A DNA stretch of 64,000 nucleotides from Blasia pusilla (Eukaryota; Marchantiophyta; Marchantiopsida; Blasiales): the NCBI GenBank assembly GCA_050084515.1, contig CM114271.1, positions 36,828,001 through 36,892,000 on the forward strand, read 5' to 3'. The translations under genes and the position numbers were made by a program. Positions 58,401 through 64,000 of this stretch are shown here, piece by piece (the stretch's first letter is position 1; the number at the start of each line of letters is the position of its first letter). The notes under the pieces were generated by a model that was not told the origin of the DNA, ran no database searches, and saw only the letters and a program-made list of their open reading frames with translations.

Positions 58401-60380
58401 CATTGGTGTAGTTTGGTCATGGAAATTGCTATATCTAAAAAGTCTTATAGTGAGTAATGCTACTTGCTTAGCCTCAAATATGCAACATTCTAAACTTTAT
58501 AAATTCAACATTGTTATAAGACTTTACACTATCCAACAAATTACCAAAAATAGTCATATCTCCTAATCATTTCGGGTCTATTTTCCATGTCTGTAGTCCT
58601 CTTTACGATATTAGGATCTGTTATAAAAAAAATTGTATTTGTCACCCCCAACGATCCAATGCATTTAATAGGAATTAAGTTGCAGTATAGAAAAATCATA
58701 GTTTTGTGATTAATTATGATTCGGAACATTTTTTTTTTCAAGTTAAATATAGCTATTTGGACTTCCCACAAAACCTCTAGTTTATAATTGATTGATCACT
58801 AGTAACCAACCCAAATATCAACATTAATACCTTACGGTGAGAAAGGAATGAAACTAACCACACATGCTTGTTCTATTGATAGTTAACATATCCCATTATA
58901 GAGTAGCAAACAATGCCTCATTTTATTCATCCAAATATAGAAGATGTTTAAAGTAGATATACTTGAAAACGGGAACGAATCTTAAGATGAACATGTGCCC
59001 AAATAAGAGATTTAGGGATAAAAACTATTGAGCACGAATATACATGAAAAGTGCAATCAAAGAAATATGAAACAAAATTGGGTAAGTGTTGTATATATAA
59101 GTATTATTGAAATGGATAATCAAATTGGGGGTTTTTTTGGAGTGGTTGAATAGATCAATTTAAACAAAAAAGAACGGAAGAACAAAAGAAATGATGTTGG
59201 ATAAGTCACGAGCAATAATATATGATAAACTAATGTCTTATTAATACATATTACATTTTATCATGGTGGACAGTGCTGTGTTTTTAAAATAACACATACT
59301 CTTAAAGATTTATTACTTCATTAAAAGTCTTCCAACTTTATTATCTTCTATTGTGTAGAAGCTAATAAACTATGTGTCTTGCATTCTTTATCATCTTAAA
59401 GAATCGTTGGACAGATAATTGAAAGTGTTTGTTGGGAAAAGGAAGATTAAACGATTGATGTTATTTTTTTAATCGAGAGTTGGGACGTGAAAAAGGAAGA
59501 TAGATTTCTCCCCAACTTAGAATAAAGAAGACATGATCTTTTTCCAAAGTGAAGGTGAAGTAAGAGTTTCATTGCCATTAATATTCAAGAGGGAGTATGT
59601 CTTTACCATTTGTTTGTCATTAAACTAAATGAATTCAATTTGTGCCCATTCTTTATTATTATTGGAGAGTACTTCTTCATTGTGCAAACTTCTTTCCTCT
59701 CGACACTTGGCACTTTCAGCCGATGGGATCGTTCCCCTTTTGAACCAATAGGATCGTTCAAAATGGGACTTGAGAATTAATTACGGGAGGTTATATAAAC
59801 TCATGCAATGCTCGGGCTTATTCTAGCGACTCTATATTGTCATTCTCCATGGGTTGATCCAACGTATAATATTATCACTCTCCGTACTGGTAAGGTGCCG
59901 GTATCATGCACGAGCAATAAAAAGGTGTTTGAAGAGCTTTTGCTAGGATATAGCGTGTGAAGGGACTAGTGATGTTGCATACGAATTCCATTTTTTTTTA
60001 CCCATAGCATATGAAACATTTTCTTGTTGCCTAATTGCCAGGTGTTAGATAGGGAGGCGTCAATAATAATATCGAAGTTAATCCAATGCATCACGGGAAA
60101 CAAATTATTGATAGAAATAATAAACAAAATTTGCCATGGCAGATTTTGCTTGAGAGCGATGTAAAAAACAGGGATATATAATAAGAAAACCATTGAGATA
60201 TTTTGATTTGTAGTACTAATACAAAGAAAAAAGTGAAAGGAATGGATTAGTAGCATTGAAGGTGAAAAAGAGGACTAATCGGAACGAGAGGCCAACGAAT
60301 CACTTTTGAAAGCACGGAAACATGCGCTAAAAATCAAACACACCAACTAAAATGAACCTTGAAAAATGGTTTTCTTTGTC
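58400..60380. other. AT-rich intergenic DNA upstream of the cullin gene
   Basis: No gene recognised. A possible TATA (GGTTATATAAACTC, about 59,790) lies 2.4 kb before the cullin start, but no transcript evidence is visible. Confidence 0.5.
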
Positions 60381-62227
60381 ATTTCACAATTTCGACTCCG
60401 ATGTGGGACGCTTCATATTCGAACACTGCCCGTGGAAACGGAGAAGAATGGGTGCACTTGCTTTCCTCGGAGACGAGAATTCATCCCGCACGAGGGAAGA
60501 ATCTGCTAAATTTGACGGGGAGCCCGTCTCACGAAGGCGCAAGTAGCAAGCATATTCCTTCCTTCGTGACGGACCGAAGCAAGCGCTACAGTAGCTAGCT
60601 CTCCGAGGCCTTGGCAAAACGCAACGCGGACATAACGAAACCGGCAAACGTAGACCGACGGAGAGTACCCGGCGGAAACCGGTCTTGAAAGCCAGCACGA
60701 AGAAGTCCGTTGGTGCGATTGAACCAGTCCTTCCGGAGGACGAAAGAGCCGGGAAGGTCTCGCAGTGCGCGCAGGTCAAATGGAAGACGAGAGGATCATG
60801 GCATTCCGGCGTCGGCTCTGACTCCGGGCAAGTGGAAGGGAGGAAGGAAGAATGATAAGTTAGAACTTAGAAAAGGCTCGCCATACCGTATGGAGCTGCC
60901 AGGGCGGACATGAGATCAAAACAAGCGACACCGCCCGCGGCATCTCTGGCTTGTCGCGCAAGTCTTGCCCGGCCTCAGTGGCCGCCGGTCTCGTGGAGGT
61001 CCGTATGCGAGGACGCTCCGCTGCCGACACGGAGGATCCTCCCCGAGTTCCCCAACAGAGAGAGAGAGAGAGAGAGAGGGAGAAGGGTCCGATGTAAATG
61101 GGGGAGCGCGCAAAAGGTGTAGTTACATCGGCGAACGGGGGACACGTGGCGAGCGGTGAGTGGGGAGGGTCGGGATGGCCGGGTGCTTATTCGGGAGCAA
61201 TGGTAAAGCGCCGCGTCGGACCGCGGACGAATTAAGGGAAGCGGGGAGGCAGTCGTCGATACTTTAGGGGATTGGGGGAACTCTGCGGAGTTCGTCTCTC
61301 TTTCTTTCTCTGCCAGGTTGGATTGACGGAAGAGTGGAGTGGGACGACGACGAAAGAAGACGAGGAAACGGGGTGTGGGAGAGGGAGGACCTGACCGATA
61401 GGAGACGAAGGTGTGGATCGCTCGCGGTCAGACCGACGGAGGGAGGGAGGCAAGGCAGGTTGGCTGGCGGGCGGTCGGGCGGGCCGGTGGGAATTGGAGA
61501 GGAGGAGGCCCCGGGGATCCCTAAGAGGAGAATAGAGAGTCTGAGAGTTTTTAGGCGGACGATTGCTACATCCACGACTGTCGTAGGTGGATTGGGAGCC
61601 TACGCTGGGCTGCTAGCGGGAGGAAAGCTGCAACGCTTACCAAGAGCGCCCGCGTGTGGCCGGGTCGAGAAAAGTGGTGGCGAAGGAGCGAGGCCGAGGG
61701 GGAACGTAACTCGCAAACTTCGGGCCGGGGAACGACGAGGAGCGAGCGGGTCATCGATTGTTTGGGTGCTCTGTCGACGTGATCGTGGTTGTTTCAGTAA
61801 GAGTGCCTCATGGTTGAATCGGGCGTGAGGGCTGCCCGTGTTTTTCGTTGTCAAATATGGGAGTGTTGATATGGATCCGTGTATCTGCGTCTCTACTCTT
61901 AGTCCCCACTCTTCGTGAAGGATCGGCCCTCAGCTGCGGGATCTTTTGATCGACTCCTCTTCGTTCGTATCATCGAAACGTCTGCCGGCGTTTTCGATTG
62001 GAAAACGTTATGCTGGAACGGGGACCGCGTATGAACTCTTAGCTAGGGATTCAATTATCCTCGGGTTTTACATCCACCTGGTCCCTTGAAGCAGGTTTGT
62101 TCGTCGCCTCTGAGCACCAGGGACGGAGGGCGATTGCGAAAGTGGACAACCGTTGGACAGGCGCCTCTCCTTCTCGATTTCTGGTTTAGGGCTTAGGGAA
62201 GAGTTGTGGAGCAGGTTTTGAGGTTCT
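60380..62227 (+). promoter_or_regulatory. GC-rich promoter/5' leader region of the cullin gene
   Basis: Base composition changes sharply to CpG-rich at about 60,380 and stays so to the cullin ATG. Open frames on both strands here are long only because stops are rare, and they show no domain. A GA run lies at about 61,058-61,077. The stretch probably holds core promoter, 5' UTR and perhaps a 5' UTR intron; none can be placed exactly. Confidence 0.5.
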
Positions 62228-62370
62228 ATGACCATGAGTAATGAGCGGAAGGTAATAGAGCTCGAGGAGGGATGGACGTTCATGCAGAAAGGCATCACGA
62301 AGCTAAAGAACCTCTTGGAGGGCGTCCCAGAGCAACAGTTCAACTCCGAAGAATACATGATGCTGTACAC
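62228..62370 (+). CDS. CUL1: Cullin-1 (SCF ubiquitin-ligase scaffold), first coding exon, partial gene
   Basis: The exon starts ATG ACC ATG AGT and reads [20 protein letters not shown], continuing '[13 protein letters not shown]' and [13 protein letters not shown], the N-terminal signature of plant CUL1 (Arabidopsis: ERKTIDLEQGW...ITKLKRILEGL...YMMLYT). It ends at a GTATCC donor (62,371) with two bases of the next codon, expected Thr (the TIYNMC block follows in the family). The next exon is not in the window, so intron 1 is longer than 1.6 kb. CUL1 scaffolds Skp1, an F-box protein and RBX1. The second ATG (62,234) is an equally possible start. Confidence 0.92.
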
Positions 62371-62400
62371 GTATCCTCTTATCTTTTCTTTTCGGCAGCT

Positions 62401-62404
<4 letters not shown>

Positions 62405-62444
<40 letters not shown>
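62405..62444. repeat. (GA)n microsatellite, 40 bp
   Basis: A GA run 35 bases after the cullin exon 1 splice donor. Confidence 0.95.
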
Positions 62445-62448
<4 letters not shown>

Positions 62449-63051
62449 GACACTCGAGTGCCTCTACCGTGCATATTCTGGCATGCCAACACAGCGGAAA
62501 CCCTAGATCGTTGAAATCTCTTGAATAGGAGATCGACGGAACGGGAAATTGGCGGAAGGAAATCTAGTCCAGCTGCAGCGGCCCCTGCGTTTCATCCTTT
62601 CACTACGCATTCGGAATTTTCCTTGCAGTTGTTGGCTCTCGGTATCCATGAAGATCGTGGACCGCCCCCAGTGGTCATTTGCAAGGCAATAGCAGTGTCG
62701 TCCTGGGTGACATAACCACGCCCAGTCAATACACGCTTTTTGTCTGTCGTCTTTTCGTGTAAGGATGTGGATTCCAGTGGTGCGTTTGTTTTCTTTCCTT
62801 GTCATAAACGCTGAAATGCTCTGGAAAGTGTGCGGAATTCAGCCTCTGCTACGGTAGCTGTACAATGCACACCATCCGGTATTGGAATTCGTGGAATACT
62901 TTTGATTCCAATGTTTTGCGCGTTGGATGTGAAACAATCTTCTTCACCTCCCTGATTTGTGCACTCCCTTACACACACAGAGAGTGTGCTTTTAACTAGT
63001 GCTTGGTAAGATTTCTGAAGACCTGGTGTTGGACGGTGCCAGGACACAAAG

Positions 63052-63055
<4 letters not shown>

Positions 63056-63102
<47 letters not shown>
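63056..63102. repeat. (GA)n microsatellite, ~47 bp
   Basis: A pure GA run inside the cullin intron. Confidence 0.95.
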
Positions 63103-63105
<3 letters not shown>

Positions 63106-63739
63106 CTGTGGACCTTAATTTAATTTGTCTCCGAGACCAACGTAAGCTTGTAGAACCCCTTCCATGTGTGTGTTAGTGACATCTCATCCAACAAGAACCC
63201 TCATATCCAGGTTTTCAAGTACTTTTTCTGCGTGATGTTTCCCTTATAAGAGATTCTGTTTTCTCAGTGAATTTTTTGGATTTATCCCTAGCTCTTAACC
63301 CGGGAGTATGGTCACATCACACACATGATAGGCACATCAGCGTTTTGCAAGTTCATGGCTAGACAGGACCAGGTTCAGATGGATAACTTCTTGCATTGGT
63401 CTGTGAAAGCTAGGGAGCATCACCTGGCCCAAAGGACCTCTAAGGCCCTCGCTGGTGATGCCTTTTTCTTGTCCAACTGCTGTACAACTTGCAAAACTAA
63501 GTCCTAAGGTCTTTTGGGGTCGTGGTGGACGATAAATCCATGTATTCCTTCTTTCTCTCGAGCAAGGGTCCTCCATGTCCTAGGGTAGGGGATGGGACCA
63601 CCCCTGACAGTCCACACTGGGCGTTGAACTTGTGATGAGTTGCACAAGAAGTTCTTCAATGAGTTCACCTACGAGAGTCGGCCATCTATTGCCTCAGTGG
63701 CTCCACTTGTTAAGTAGTCCCTCTTGTAGACACTCGTTG

Positions 63740-63794
63740 TCTCTCTCTGCACTCTTGTAGACTTATTAAGGGTCTACAAGAGTGCAGAGAGAGA
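63740..63794. repeat. Perfect 23-bp inverted repeat (hairpin)
   Basis: Arms 63,740-63,762 and 63,772-63,794 are exact reverse complements with a 9-base loop (ttattaagg). It lies in intron 1 of the cullin gene. Transcribed on either strand it could form a 23-bp hairpin, shorter than a typical plant microRNA precursor. Confidence 0.9.
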
Positions 63795-64000
63795 TTTTAG
63801 TAATCAAGTAGTGCTTGTCGTAGCCTTGAGATCATAAACCCTGTACCCTGGTTGGACGGTTCTGGAGACTGGGATGAGTGCAAAGAGGTAAACATGAAGA
63901 AAGTACCATATGAGAGCAGGGAGACTCTCAGATCGTGTGAGTGCTAACAATAGAGTGTTGGTGAGGAGCTTCCAAGTGTCAGCAAAGAAGTTCGTTACGG

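Larger units (their letters stand above)
62371..64000 (+). other. First intron of the cullin gene (to window edge)
   Basis: Starts GTATCC and contains GA runs at about 62,405-62,444 and 63,056-63,102 and a hairpin at 63,740-63,794. No cullin exon 2 (QKPPHDYSQQLYDKY-type) is seen. An open frame at 63,325-63,507 shows no domain. Confidence 0.7.

Noticed and set aside
60384-60779. 131-codon minus-strand frame upstream of the cullin gene
   Set aside because: The region is GC-rich with few stops on any strand; no domain or family pattern is seen.
61334-61828. 164-codon plus-strand frame before the cullin exon
   Set aside because: It is Gly/Arg-rich with no domain and lies in the GC-rich leader; probably non-coding.

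Overview
The window looks like nuclear DNA of a land plant with long, repeat-rich intergenic space. Two ordinary host genes sit at the edges. At 1.9-5.5 kb on the minus strand is a seven-exon nuclear poly(A)-binding protein of the PABN type. At 62.2 kb on the plus strand is the first coding exon of a cullin-1 gene that runs off the right edge. The short, '[11 protein letters not shown]'-type cullin N-terminus and the intact PABN tail fit an embryophyte. A seed-free plant (moss or lycophyte) is my guess, not something the sequence proves. The 55 kb between the two genes is almost entirely transposable elements and their debris.

Layout. 7.4-9.8 kb: decayed Ty1/copia element, plus strand. 10.9-11.4 kb: dispersed repeat, followed by a 159-bp TG microsatellite. 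11.7-14.8 kb: broken Ty3/gypsy element E, minus strand. 15.1-25.5 kb: CACTA (En/Spm) DNA transposon with TNP2- and TNPA-like genes on the minus strand, and a host-like RD/RE-rich gene fragment on the plus strand inside its 5' end. 25.9-26.2 kb: 3' end of another copia element, cut by a second CACTA-type terminus at 26,229. 27-31 kb: AT-rich sequence without genes. 32-44.2 kb: plus-strand gypsy copies (A1, A2, B). 45-49.3 kb: minus-strand gypsy copy C, followed by a second CACTA-type terminus ending near 49,532 and gypsy scrap F. 53.9-56.8 kb: minus-strand gypsy copy D, with scrap G at 57.3 kb. 60.4-64 kb: GC-rich leader, first exon and first intron of the cullin gene.

The main discovery is the gypsy family (copies E, A1/A2, B, C, D and scraps). 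Put together from several copies, its layout is gag with a CCHC knuckle, aspartic protease (LDSGA), a C5-cytosine DNA methyltransferase domain, reverse transcriptase (YIDD), RNase H, integrase with a GPY/F-like tail, and finally a C4HC3 PHD finger. The methyltransferase lies between protease and reverse transcriptase in A2. Parts of it recur in the expected place in E (start), B (most) and C (end), so it belongs to the family and is not a chance neighbour. Such an element could write DNA methylation and read chromatin with its own proteins. Retrotransposon-borne DNMTs have been reported, from memory, in dinoflagellates and charophyte algae (de Mendoza and colleagues, 2018). The combination with a terminal PHD finger in a plant gypsy element is what I would check first.

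No copy here is intact. The 496-codon methyltransferase ORF of A2 is open, but its catalytic motif IV is read in the wrong frame. Copy B keeps the Pro-Cys in frame but has a stop in the next codon. RT, RNase H and INT carry frameshifts and stops, so function would depend on other copies in the genome.
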